Of a stretch of DNA of 64,000 nt, positions 1-8,838 are shown in pieces (the first letter of the stretch is position 1; every line of letters begins with the position of its first letter). The position numbers and the translations under genes are program-made. A model generated the notes under the pieces. That model ran no database searches. It was not told where the DNA came from and saw nothing but the letters and a program-made list of their open reading frames with translations. Source of the DNA: Acidimicrobiia bacterium (lineage in GTDB: Bacteria > Actinomycetota > Acidimicrobiia > Acidimicrobiales > Aldehydirespiratoraceae); assembly GCA_022820805.1 (NCBI GenBank), contig JAJEEV010000024.1, forward strand, positions 62,001 through 126,000, written 5' to 3'.

Positions 1-509
1 TCGTGATGGACGTACTTCTCGGTGAGGCGCACGCTGCCGATGTCGAGGGACAGCGCGTCGGTGCAGTGCGCCGTCCCCAACGACAGCTCGGTGGACCCGC
101 CGCCGATGTCGACCACCAGGAACGGCCCGTCAGCCGTGTCCAGCTCGCTGACCGCGCCCCGGAAGGAGAGATCGGCCTCCTCGCGTCCCGACAGGACCTC
201 GGGCGCGGCTCCGAGGATCGCCTCGGCCGGCTCGAGGAAGTCGGCCCGGTTGGCGGCGTCGCGCACCGCGGAGGTGGCGATGACCCTCACCGCGGCCGGA
301 GCGTGGCGGTCGATGGCCTCGCGGTAGTCCCGCAGGCAGCCCAGGGTGCGCTCCACCGCGGCCGGGTCGAGCCGGCCGCTGGCGTCGACGCCCCGGCCCA
401 GGCGGGTTATCTCCGAGCGTCTCTCGACCGCGGGGCCGCGGCCGTCGGTGACGAGGAGCCGGGTGGTGTTGGTGCCGCAGTCCACCACCGCAACCGGGGC
501 ATCGACCAT
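1..509 (-). CDS. ppx: Ppx/GppA family exopolyphosphatase, N-terminal part (runs off left edge)
   Basis: The first 169 codons of a Ppx/GppA phosphatase; the rest lies beyond the left edge. The family hydrolyses terminal phosphates from polyphosphate or pppGpp in the cytoplasm and has an actin-like ATPase fold. The N-terminal phosphate-binding motif VVDCGTNTTRLLV is present, and the second motif VVDIGGGSTELSLG lies near residue 132, both diagnostic. The ATG at 509 follows the DUF501 stop after a single base, so the two genes are co-transcribed and probably translationally coupled. DUF501-ppx is a conserved actinobacterial pair. I cannot tell polyphosphatase from pppGpp hydrolase activity from this fragment. 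Confidence 0.9.
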   Translation of the reverse strand, partial: MVDAPVAVVDCGTNTTRLLVTDGRGPAVERRSEITRLGRGVDASGRLDPAAVERTLGCLRDYREAIDRHAPAAVRVIATSAVRDAANRADFLEPAEAILGAAPEVLSGREEADLSFRGAVSELDTADGPFLVVDIGGGSTELSLGTAHCTDALSLDIGSVRLTEKYVHH

Positions 510-510
510 C

Positions 511-1053
511 TCACTCGCTCCGACCGTGCCCGGTCGCGATCTCGGGCCGCGCCGGTTCGAAAGCGCCGTTCGGATCGCTCACCCGCAGTGACGCATCGGC
601 GTCCGGGCCGAGGCGCTCGGCCACCCAGCGTCCCACCGGGTCGTCGCCACCGGCCAAGTGCCAGGCATAGTGGGCGTGGAGGCACTTCACACCCCGGCGG
701 GTGCCGCCCACGCCGGCCGAGGGCCTCGGTCCCCGATAGCCGTCCTCGATGGCGGCATCCCGCTCGACGGCGTACCGGGCGTGGGCCTCCGCCAGCTCCG
801 CGGCCTCCACTGCCGCCTCCGCAGCCCGCACCCCGCCCTCGGACTCGAGCCGGCCGACCAGTCGCCGCAGCCGGTCGTCGACCAGCCAGTAGCGCGTCGG
901 CATCGGGCGGCCATCATGGAGGATCGGGGCGTTGCGGATGACTACCGGGCTGCCCGATCGGTTGCGCACCACGACATCGAAGTCGCCGCTCGGCTCGCGG
1001 CCCAGAAGCTGTGCCACCTCCTCATAGTCCCCGCCCGAGGCGGCGCGACTCAT
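511..1053 (-). CDS. DUF501 family protein
   Basis: A conserved actinobacterial protein of unknown function, about 180 residues, normally found between ftsB and ppx. Visible family features are an N-terminal VVVRNRSGSPVVIRNAP segment, a central HDGRPMPTRYWL motif, and the C-terminal GGTRRGVKCLHAHYAWHLAGG block with conserved Cys and His residues. That block could bind a metal, but this is not shown. The ATG at 1053 overlaps the upstream mazF stop as TGATG, so translation may be coupled to the toxin gene. Here DUF501 is separated from ftsB by about 6 kb of cox and toxin-antitoxin genes. Confidence 0.85.
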   Translation of the reverse strand: MSRAASGGDYEEVAQLLGREPSGDFDVVVRNRSGSPVVIRNAPILHDGRPMPTRYWLVDDRLRRLVGRLESEGGVRAAEAAVEAAELAEAHARYAVERDAAIEDGYRGPRPSAGVGGTRRGVKCLHAHYAWHLAGGDDPVGRWVAERLGPDADASLRVSDPNGAFEPARPEIATGHGRSE

Positions 1054-1361
1054 CAACAGCCCAGCGCGTAAGACACTGCTCGGCAGACACGCCCCATGAC
1101 ACCATCGTCGAGCTGTCCGGCGCGTTGGCGCAGCGTCGACTGCCGCACGGTGTAGAGGCCGTCGCAGTTGACTACCGACTCCCTGGCGAGGCCCGTGATC
1201 TCGGAATCGAGCGGCACCTCGACAGCGAGTCCCCGGCTGCGGGTGGTGATCTCGGCAACAGTCACCAACTCGCGAATGGCGATCACCTCCGTACGGGTGA
1301 GCACCAACACCGGGCGCCGCTTCGAAGCGACCTCAGTCCACCAGATCTCACCGCGGTTCAC
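1053..1361 (-). CDS. mazF: MazF/PemK-type endoribonuclease toxin
   Basis: A 102-residue toxin of the type II MazF/PemK family, which cleaves mRNA at short single-stranded motifs. The N-terminus MNRGEIWWTEV and the following KRRPVLVLTRTEV strand are the family signature. The C-terminal half contains VNCDGLYTVRQSTL, equivalent to the dimer and active-site region of MazF. The start overlaps the antitoxin stop as ATGA, and the stop overlaps the DUF501 start. Length is normal for the family (about 100-120). The cleavage specificity cannot be read from the sequence. Confidence 0.88.
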   Translation of the reverse strand: MNRGEIWWTEVASKRRPVLVLTRTEVIAIRELVTVAEITTRSRGLAVEVPLDSEITGLARESVVNCDGLYTVRQSTLRQRAGQLDDGVMGRVCRAVSYALGC

Positions 1362-1567
1362 ATACCGCTCCAGGCTTGGGCCTGCTCCCAGAAGTCGTCG
1401 GGCTGCTCGGGACAGCGCAGGTAGGCCTGCCTGTCGGATTCTTCCAGAGCCCGCCGAACCGAGGCGGCGACACCCTCTCGGGCCGCGGCGGAGATGTTCA
1501 CTTTGAGCCGTCGGGCCTGCTCGGCCAGTTCGCTGTCCAACGTGAAGGTGGTGCGTATTGTCTCCAT
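1358..1567 (-). CDS. mazE: Ribbon-helix-helix antitoxin of the MazEF pair
   Basis: A 69-residue antitoxin lying directly upstream of mazF with a 4-nt overlap. The first 45 residues (METIRTTFTLDSELAEQARR and what follows) look like a ribbon-helix-helix DNA-binding domain of the CcdA/MazE type. The last 25 residues, rich in Asp, Gln and aromatics (PDDFWEQAQAW), are typical of the flexible tail that neutralises the toxin. Two direct copies of CTAGCATTA lie just upstream of the start and are the likely autoregulatory operator. Confidence 0.82.
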   Translation of the reverse strand: METIRTTFTLDSELAEQARRLKVNISAAAREGVAASVRRALEESDRQAYLRCPEQPDDFWEQAQAWSGM

Positions 1568-1570
1568 GAG

Positions 1571-1595
1571 CTAATGCTAGCAGATAATGCTAGCT
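1571..1595 (-). promoter_or_regulatory. Putative mazEF operator (direct repeats)
   Basis: Immediately upstream of the antitoxin ATG, the minus strand carries two copies of CTAGCATTA spaced by 12 nt from start to start. Each contains a GCTAGC half-palindrome. The region is AT-rich compared with its surroundings and also overlaps where the promoter should be. Paired repeats at this place fit binding of two RHH antitoxin dimers. This is inference from position and symmetry. Confidence 0.5.
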
Positions 1596-1617
1596 GCAAC
1601 CGATGTGGGCAACGGGT

Positions 1618-2304
1618 CTAGGCGACCACGGCAACGATGATCACGATGACGATCAGAACGACCGCGAGCACCACCGGCACGAGGCGCTTCAGCACCGGAG
1701 ACCCGGCCACGCTCAGCAGGTCCACGGCCTCGACCTCGGCGGGGGGCTCAGGGGCCGCGGCCCCGGTCGGACCGCCGTTGCCGGACCCGCCGGACTCCTC
1801 GGAGTCGTCGGAGTCCTCCGCGCCGTCGGCCGCCTCGGCGGACTCTCCGGAGGTGACGTCGGCGGCGACCAGCGCAGCCAAGTTGTCGGCGAACTGGCCC
1901 ATCAGCTTGCGGCTGACATCGGCCAGCACGCCCCGACCGAACTGCGCGACCTTGCCGGTGATGGTGAGATCGGTGTGGACGCTCACCTGGGTGGACGACT
2001 CCGACACCGACTCGAGCGAGACCGTGATCTCGGCCGAAGCGTTGCCTGCGCCCCGTGTGTCGCGCCCGCTGGCCGACATGAGCAGCCGGTGGGCGGCGTC
2101 GTCACGCTCGGTGAAAGAAGCCTTGCCCTTGTACTGGGAGGTGATGGGACCGACCTTGACCTTGACCAGGCCCTCGTGTGTGTCGCCGTCGCTGCCGGTG
2201 AGCTGCGCGCCGGGCAGGCACGGAGCGATCCGCTCCACGTCGGTGATGACCTCCCACACTGCGCCGATCGGGTGGGCCACCTCGAATGAGTCCTTCAGTT
2301 CCAT
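1618..2304 (-). CDS. coxG: CoxG/SRPBCC family protein with C-terminal membrane anchor
   Basis: A 228-residue CoxG-type protein. Residues 1-145 form the SRPBCC (START-like) domain (MELKDSFEVAHPIGAVWEVI; CLPGAQLTG). An acidic, Ser/Gly-rich linker follows, and the last about 25 residues are a hydrophobic segment (VPVVLAVVLIVIVIIVAVV) that would anchor it to the membrane. In Oligotropha, CoxG helps tether CO dehydrogenase to the membrane. Its start overlaps the end of the upstream nucleotidyltransferase by 10 nt, so the two form an operon within the cox accessory cluster. The target enzyme here is not known. Confidence 0.85.
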   Translation of the reverse strand: MELKDSFEVAHPIGAVWEVITDVERIAPCLPGAQLTGSDGDTHEGLVKVKVGPITSQYKGKASFTERDDAAHRLLMSASGRDTRGAGNASAEITVSLESVSESSTQVSVHTDLTITGKVAQFGRGVLADVSRKLMGQFADNLAALVAADVTSGESAEAADGAEDSDDSEESGGSGNGGPTGAAAPEPPAEVEAVDLLSVAGSPVLKRLVPVVLAVVLIVIVIIVAVVA

Positions 2305-2882
2305 TTTCGCAGGTCCTCCAGCGTGTCGATGTCGTCGGGGTTGCCCTCGCAGGGTATCGCCCGCACCAGCTCCGGTCTGCGGCGCATCAGCACCCGCCCG
2401 CCCTCGTCGCCGGTGAGGGGCAGGTGGCTCCACAGCGCGGCGCCGATCCGCACCGGCGGCCGGCGGGCGCCGCCGAAGTCGGCCACCGCGAGATCGCAGT
2501 CGGCCTCGGCCACCGCGGCCCAGGCCGAGGACGGCACCCCGGGCTGGTCGCCGCACCCGAACACGACCGCCCGGTGGCCCCGCGAGCCCGCGTAGCTCAC
2601 GGCCGCGGCCAGCGACGTGGCCTGGCCCTGCTCCCAGGCCTGGTTGTGCAGCACGGTCACGTCCTCGGGCAGCACCTCCAGCAGGTCGACCGCGCCCATC
2701 ACCACGATCGTCTCGTCAAGATCGGCGGCCGCCGCCGAGTCCACGGCCCGCCTCACCAGCGGCACGCCACCCACCTCGCACAGCAGCTTGTGGCGGTCGC
2801 CGGCGAAGCGCTCGCCGGCACCCGCAGCCAGCACCACCGCCGCCACACCCAGCCGGGGACCGTCGCCGTGCTCGTCCGTCAT
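2295..2882 (-). CDS. MobA-like NTP transferase (molybdenum cofactor nucleotidyltransferase)
   Basis: A 195-residue MobA/MocA-like nucleotidyltransferase. The N-terminal AAVVLAAGAGERFAGDRHKL motif is the nucleotide-binding signature, and the central VFGCGDQPGVPSSAW carries the conserved metal-binding Asp. Members that sit with xdhC and coxDEG cytidylate molybdopterin to the MCD cofactor used by the xanthine oxidase/CO dehydrogenase family. The context supports that role here. The ATG at 2882 was chosen because it directly precedes the nucleotide-binding strand. It overlaps coxG and lies downstream of a large hairpin that separates it from xdhC. Confidence 0.85.
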   Translation of the reverse strand: MTDEHGDGPRLGVAAVVLAAGAGERFAGDRHKLLCEVGGVPLVRRAVDSAAAADLDETIVVMGAVDLLEVLPEDVTVLHNQAWEQGQATSLAAAVSYAGSRGHRAVVFGCGDQPGVPSSAWAAVAEADCDLAVADFGGARRPPVRIGAALWSHLPLTGDEGGRVLMRRRPELVRAIPCEGNPDDIDTLEDLRKWN

Positions 2883-2971
2883 CGCTCCAGTCTGCCCGCC
2901 CTCAGCACAACTACAGTGACATGGCCGCCGGTTGTGCGACCCGACGCGTGAAGTTGCACTAGATGTCGCGT

Positions 2972-3029
2972 AAGTGCCGGAGCACCACGCCACCGGTCTC
3001 CAAACGGTGTGGGCGTGGCTCCGGCACTT
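2972..3029. repeat. Large imperfect inverted repeat between xdhC and the nucleotidyltransferase
   Basis: A 58-nt hairpin with arms of about 26 nt. The left arm begins AAGTGCCGGAGC and the right arm ends GCTCCGGCACTT, with a 6-7 nt loop around CTCCAA. The inner part of the stem contains small mismatches (ACCACGCC against GGGCGTGG). No T-run follows either arm, so it is not a canonical intrinsic terminator. It may act as a processing or attenuation structure, or be a relic palindromic element. Confidence 0.6.
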
Positions 3030-3087
3030 CGCATCAGGACCTATGTCTTGCGCAGCCCAGCACGCGTCGGGCCGCAGCAGGCCGGAG

Positions 3088-4203
3088 TCAGTCGTGGATG
3101 GGGCCGGTGGTGGCGGACAGGGCCCGGGCCTGGCGGCCGGTGCGCAGTGAGATGATCTCCGACACGATCGACACCGCGGTCTCCTCGGGAGTGGCCGCAC
3201 CGATGTCGAGCCCGATCGGCGAGCGCAGACGGCCCAGCTGGTGGTGCGTCACCCCGGCCTCGATCAGGCGGCCGGTGCGGTCCTCATGGGTCCGGCGGCT
3301 GCCCATAACCCCGATGTAGCCGGCGTCGGTGCTCAGCGCCGAGGTGATGGCGGGGACGTCGAATTTGGCGTCGTGGGTGAGCACGCACACCGCGTCGCGG
3401 GGCCCGAGCGCGCCGCCGACCTCGTCGAGCAGCCGGTCGGGCCACGAGACCACGACCTCGTCGGCCATCGGGAACCGCTTGGAGGTGGCGAAGACCGACC
3501 GGGCGTCGCACACCGTGACCCGGTAGCCGAGGACCTTGGCCACGCTGGCCAGCGCCGCGGTGAAGTCGACCGCACCGAAGATCAGCATCCGGGGTGGCGG
3601 CGCGAAGGACTCGACGAACACCGCCACCTCCTCGCCCGCGATCTCGCCCTGCTCGGAGTACTCGCCCTGCTCGGAGTACCGCCGCAGTCCCGAGCGGCCC
3701 GCCACCAGCTCGCCCCGGGCGTCGCGCTGCACGGCCCGGTCGAGACCGGCCGCGCCCAGCGAGCCGACCGTCGGGGATCCCTCGGGCCGGACCAGCATCT
3801 TGGCGCCCACTCCGGGGCCCTGCACCACTGTGGCCAGCGCCGTGGGGGACTCGTCGGCCAGGTCCGAGCCGAGCGCCTCATGGACCGGGCCCCACTCCAG
3901 GGGCTCCACGAACAGATGGATGGTGCCGCCGCAGGTGAGCCCGACCGCGAAGGCCTCGTCGTCGCTGTAGCCGAAGGTCACGATGCGCCGGTCGGCGGCC
4001 GCGATCACCTCCAGCGACTCGGTCACTACCGCGCCCTCCACGCAGCCGCCCGAGACCGATCCGACCACCTCGGCGTCCGCGGTCACCGCCATCGCCGCGC
4101 CGGGCGAGCGCGGCCCCGAGCCCTCGAGATCGATGACGCGGGCCACTGCGGCCTGCTCGCCGGCCCGCTGCCAGCGATCGAGATCGGCCAGGATCTCCTT
4201 CAC
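3088..4203 (-). CDS. coxF: XdhC/CoxF family molybdenum-enzyme maturation protein
   Basis: A 371-residue XdhC/CoxI-type protein, which inserts sulfurated molybdenum cofactor into xanthine dehydrogenase-family enzymes. The N-terminal XdhC domain (GSGPRSPGAAMAVT; GSVSGGCVEGAVV) is followed by a C-terminal Rossmann XdhC_C domain (MLIFGAVDFTAALASVAKVLGY; YIGVMGSRRTHEDR; GLDIGAATPEETAVSI). The GTG at 4203 was chosen because it starts the conserved KEILADLDRW helix and lies 13 nt after the coxE stop. The middle contains an exact 18-bp tandem duplication giving a repeated SEQGEY. Confidence 0.9.
   Translation of the reverse strand: MKEILADLDRWQRAGEQAAVARVIDLEGSGPRSPGAAMAVTADAEVVGSVSGGCVEGAVVTESLEVIAAADRRIVTFGYSDDEAFAVGLTCGGTIHLFVEPLEWGPVHEALGSDLADESPTALATVVQGPGVGAKMLVRPEGSPTVGSLGAAGLDRAVQRDARGELVAGRSGLRRYSEQGEYSEQGEIAGEEVAVFVESFAPPPRMLIFGAVDFTAALASVAKVLGYRVTVCDARSVFATSKRFPMADEVVVSWPDRLLDEVGGALGPRDAVCVLTHDAKFDVPAITSALSTDAGYIGVMGSRRTHEDRTGRLIEAGVTHHQLGRLRSPIGLDIGAATPEETAVSIVSEIISLRTGRQARALSATTGPIHD
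3643..3678 (-). repeat. 18-bp perfect tandem duplication inside coxF
   Basis: Two identical adjacent 18-bp units (beginning CTCGCCCTGCTCGG on the plus strand) encode SEQGEY twice in the linker between the two XdhC domains. The reading frame is kept. This looks like a recent slippage event. Confidence 0.85.
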
Positions 4204-4216
4204 ACCGGGATCCCCG

Positions 4217-5470
4217 TCACGGCGCGGCTCCGGCCCGCGCCGGTCCCGCGGCACCGACGCCGCCCCGCGGCTGCGTGGTCCGGGGCCGCTCGGCGAGCAC
4301 CAGCTCGGCCAGGCGCTCCAGCGACTCCAGGTTGTGCCCCTCGACGAAGTCATCCACCTGAGGCAGGGCGGCCGCCATCCCCCGCGCCAGCGGCGCGTAC
4401 CCGGGCGAGGCCTTCAGCGGGTTGACCCACACCACCCGGTTGGCCACCCTGCGCAGGCGCTGCATCTGCTCGGACATCTCCGCCGGGTCGCCCCGGTCCC
4501 AGCCGTCGGAGAGGATCACCACGATCGCCCCCCTGGCCATCCCCCGGCATCCCCACTCGTCATTGAAGGCTCGCAGGCCGGCGCCGAGCCGGGTCCCGCC
4601 GCTCCAGTCGGGCACCGCGTCCGACGCGGCCCTCATGGCCCGGTCGGGGTCACGCGACGACAGCTCCCGGGTCAGCCGGGTGAGCCGGGTGCCCAGCGCG
4701 AAGGCCTCCACCCGGCTGCGTGCCGCCACCGCGGCATGGACCAGGCGCAGCAGTGCCCTGGCGTAGCGCTCCATCGATCCCGACACGTCCAGCAGCATGA
4801 CCAGCCGTCGGGGTCTGCGGCCGCTCATCCGCCGATGCATCCGCACCGGCTCGCCGCCCGAGCGCATGGCGGCCCGGACGGTCCGGTGCACATCGAGGCC
4901 GCCCCGGCACGACCGGGTCGGCTCCGGGCGGCGGCTCGGACGGGTCGGGCCGCAGAATCGCATCCGCTCCATCAGCCGCCGGGCCTCTTCCAGCTCGGCG
5001 TCGGTGTAGTCGGCGAAGTCCTTGGTGGACAGCGTCTCGGTGGCGCTGTACCGCAGCGTGATCGTCTCCCCGTCGCCCGGGGACTCCTCGCTCTGGTCGC
5101 CGGGAGAATCGGCGCCGTCGACCTGGAGGACCACCGGGACGCTCACGGCGGCCATGGGGGGCATCCCCATCGGCTCGCCCAGCCAGTAGGCGCCGAAGAC
5201 CGCGTCGTAGATGTCGACTTCCTCTATGCGGTGCACCAGCGCGGCCCTCCCCGCCCAGTACAGCGGCGACCGGCTGCCGACATCGCACACCGACAGCGCC
5301 TCCGCGTAGAGAAGGGCCGACGTGAGCGACACCTCGAGCCCGGCCCGGCGCAACGCGCTCGCGAAGCCGACCGCGACGTCGACCGGGTCAGCCTCGGGGT
5401 GCAGTCCGGCCGCGGACCGCGAACCGGAGCGGACGGGAGCCGGCGCGGTGTCGCCCCCCTCCCCCGTCAT
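4217..5470 (-). CDS. coxE: CoxE-like von Willebrand factor A domain protein
   Basis: A 417-residue CoxE-type VWA protein. The N-terminal half is helical. The C-terminal VWA domain begins LVMLLDVSGSMERYA (a MIDAS motif DxSGS), with further MIDAS elements WSGGTRLGAGL and VVILSDGWDRGD. In Oligotropha, CoxD and CoxE together build the CuSMoO2 site of CO dehydrogenase; related MoxR-VWA pairs act as chaperones for other metalloenzymes. The ATG at 5470 overlaps the coxD stop as ATGA, which indicates tight co-translation. Confidence 0.9.
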   Translation of the reverse strand: MTGEGGDTAPAPVRSGSRSAAGLHPEADPVDVAVGFASALRRAGLEVSLTSALLYAEALSVCDVGSRSPLYWAGRAALVHRIEEVDIYDAVFGAYWLGEPMGMPPMAAVSVPVVLQVDGADSPGDQSEESPGDGETITLRYSATETLSTKDFADYTDAELEEARRLMERMRFCGPTRPSRRPEPTRSCRGGLDVHRTVRAAMRSGGEPVRMHRRMSGRRPRRLVMLLDVSGSMERYARALLRLVHAAVAARSRVEAFALGTRLTRLTRELSSRDPDRAMRAASDAVPDWSGGTRLGAGLRAFNDEWGCRGMARGAIVVILSDGWDRGDPAEMSEQMQRLRRVANRVVWVNPLKASPGYAPLARGMAAALPQVDDFVEGHNLESLERLAELVLAERPRTTQPRGGVGAAGPARAGAAP

Positions 5471-6429
5471 GGGCTGGGAGCGGTCGCGGCGTCGGCCACG
5501 ATCGCGGCCAGGTCGTGCTCGATGACCCGGTCGCGGTCCTCGCGGTACTTCAACAGCGCACCCAAGGTGGCCGAGGCGTTGGCGAGGTCGAGCGTCGCTC
5601 CGCCCAGAAGGCTCAGGGCCCGGGCCCAGTCGATGGTCTCGGCCACTCCCGGCGGCTTGTAGAGCCCGACCTCGCGCATGGCGGCCGCGGCGTGCGCGAC
5701 CTGCCGGGCCAGGCTCTCGGTCACCTCCGGGGCCCTTAGACGGATGATCGCCGCCTCCCGCTGCGGGCCGGGATGGGCCACCCAGTGATAGAGGCAGCGG
5801 CGCTTCAAGGCGTCGTGCACGTCGCGGGTGCGGTTGGAGGTGATGACCACCACGGGCGGGTCGACGGCAGCGAAGGTGCCCAGTTCGGGGATGGTGATCG
5901 AGTAGTCCGACAGCACCTCCAGGAGGAACGCCTCGAACTCGTCGTCGGAGCGGTCGACCTCGTCGACCAGCAGCACCGGCGGCGGGCCGTCGGCGGCCTC
6001 GATCGCCTCCAGGAGGGGGCGGCGCACCAGGAAGCGCTCGTTGTAGAGCTCGTCGGCGATCCGGTCCTCGTCCGCGCCGTGGGCCCGCCCGGTGGCCTCC
6101 ATCGTTCGCAGGTGCAGCAGCTGGCGGGCGTAGTCCCATTCGTAGACCGCTTGGGCCGCGTCGATGCCCTCGTAGCACTGCAGCCGTATCAGCCGCCCGC
6201 CGCCCCAGTCGGCGATCACCTTGGCGACCTCGGTCTTGCCCACGCCGGGCTCGCCCTCCAGCAGCAGCGGCCGGCGCAGGCGCAGGGCCAGGTAGACCGC
6301 GGTGGCGAGCGCCGCGTCGGGCAGGTAGGCGTGGTCGCTTAGCCCCTGCGACACCTCTTCCACGCTTGAGACGGAGCGCAGGTCGGCGGCTGCCATCCGG
6401 TCGAGCATAGGCCCCGGCGCCGGAGTCAC
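5467..6429 (-). CDS. coxD: CoxD/MoxR-type AAA+ ATPase
   Basis: A 300-320 residue MoxR-family AAA+ ATPase, partner of CoxE. The Walker A motif is LLLEGEPGVGKTEVA (about residue 60), Walker B is VLLVDEVDRSDDEFE (about 150), sensor 1 is VVITSNRTRDVHDALKRRC, and the CoxD-like lid follows. It heads the coxD-coxE-coxF run. A GTG at 6429, an ATG at 6408 and an ATG at 6396 are possible starts; I give the longest. Its upstream flank is filled by the tandem dispersed repeat at 6433-6712, so its promoter would have to lie in the repeat or further upstream. Confidence 0.9.
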   Translation of the reverse strand: MTPAPGPMLDRMAAADLRSVSSVEEVSQGLSDHAYLPDAALATAVYLALRLRRPLLLEGEPGVGKTEVAKVIADWGGGRLIRLQCYEGIDAAQAVYEWDYARQLLHLRTMEATGRAHGADEDRIADELYNERFLVRRPLLEAIEAADGPPPVLLVDEVDRSDDEFEAFLLEVLSDYSITIPELGTFAAVDPPVVVITSNRTRDVHDALKRRCLYHWVAHPGPQREAAIIRLRAPEVTESLARQVAHAAAAMREVGLYKPPGVAETIDWARALSLLGGATLDLANASATLGALLKYREDRDRVIEHDLAAIVADAATAPSP

Positions 6430-6432
6430 ACT

Positions 6433-6580
6433 AAGAGCGCCCGCAAATAGGTGAGAGCCCGTCGCGCCGCAGCGGGGTCATTCCCGCTCTTGTTCGCTGC
6501 GCTCACGGGCCGCTCGGGCCACGGCCTCGCGCCGTATGAGCCGCGTTGCTCCGCCTATTCGCTCGGCCTCTAAGTAGGGG
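6433..6580 (-). repeat. Dispersed repeat copy R2 (tandem duplicate of thioesterase 3' end)
   Basis: A full copy of the dispersed repeat. The 67-nt conserved arm spans 6477-6543 with one mismatch to R1, the 15-nt variable spacer is 6544-6558, and the left arm follows. On the minus strand it would encode GPYLEAERIG and then REAVARAARERSEQERE and a TGA stop, just like the true end of the thioesterase gene. The period between the two copies is 142 bp. The copy fills the whole gap between the thioesterase stop and the coxD start. Confidence 0.85.
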
Positions 6581-6598
6581 CCGCGCGGATGGGCGAGC

Positions 6599-6712
6599 GC
6601 CCGTCGCGCCGCAGCGGGGTCATTCCCGCTCTTGTTCGCTGCGCTCACGGGCCGCTCGGGCCACGGCCTCGCGCCGTATGGGCCGGATTCGAGTGCCTAT
6701 CCGCTCGGCCTC
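6599..6712 (-). repeat. Dispersed repeat copy R1 (overlaps the thioesterase coding tail)
   Basis: The conserved 67-nt arm is 6619-6685, identical to copy R4 at 38382-38448. The 15-nt variable spacer is 6686-6700 and the left arm CCGCTCGGCCTC is 6701-6712 (plus-strand reading). The copy is translated as the last 29 residues of the thioesterase and its TGA falls at the same position in the repeat as in R2, R3 and R4. Confidence 0.9.
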
Positions 6713-7108
6713 CAGGTAGGGGCCGAGCGCCTCGATCACGTCGGGGGGGACTCGTACCGGCCGGCCCCCGTTGTCGGTGATGGCGGCTCGCAGCTCCTGG
6801 CGGGCCACCACCTCGTCGCCGCGCAGCAGGCGCTGGCGCCACACCGACGAGGCCCGGCGGAACTCGACGACCTCGGTCTCCACCGTGATGGTGTCGCCGG
6901 CGTGCACCGGGCGATCGAACGACGTCTGGATGCGGTTGACCACGAAGCGGTACCCCCGGGCGGCGAACGACTCCAGGTCCACGCCGACCTCGTCCAGCAG
7001 CTCCACCCGGCCCGTCTCGAAGAACTGAACGTAGGCCGAGTGGTTCAGGTGCCCGTAGGGGTCGAGCTCGTAGAAGCGGACCTTCAGATCGAACCGGTGT
7101 GCTGGCAA
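6620..7108 (-). CDS. Acyl-CoA thioesterase, 4HBT hot-dog fold (YbgC/FadM-like)
   Basis: A 162-residue hot-dog fold thioesterase that hydrolyses acyl-CoA esters. The family active-site motif is seen as RFYELDPYGHLNHSAYVQFFE with the catalytic Asp at about residue 16. About 133 residues make up the normal domain. The remaining C-terminal tail (EAER onwards, ending SEQERE) is entirely encoded by repeat copy R1 and is probably not needed for catalysis. The start is a TTG: an in-frame TAG lies 15 nt upstream and AGAGAGGG supplies a ribosome-binding site. It follows ftsB by 12 nt. The substrate is unknown. Confidence 0.85.
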   Translation of the reverse strand: MPAHRFDLKVRFYELDPYGHLNHSAYVQFFETGRVELLDEVGVDLESFAARGYRFVVNRIQTSFDRPVHAGDTITVETEVVEFRRASSVWRQRLLRGDEVVARQELRAAITDNGGRPVRVPPDVIEALGPYLEAERIGTRIRPIRREAVARAARERSEQERE

Positions 7109-7120
7109 CGGACACCCTCT

Positions 7121-8838
<1,718 letters not shown>

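Noticed and set aside
2972-3029. Integron attC site or intrinsic terminator
   Set aside because: No integrase or R-box/L-box pattern is present, and no T-run follows the hairpin.
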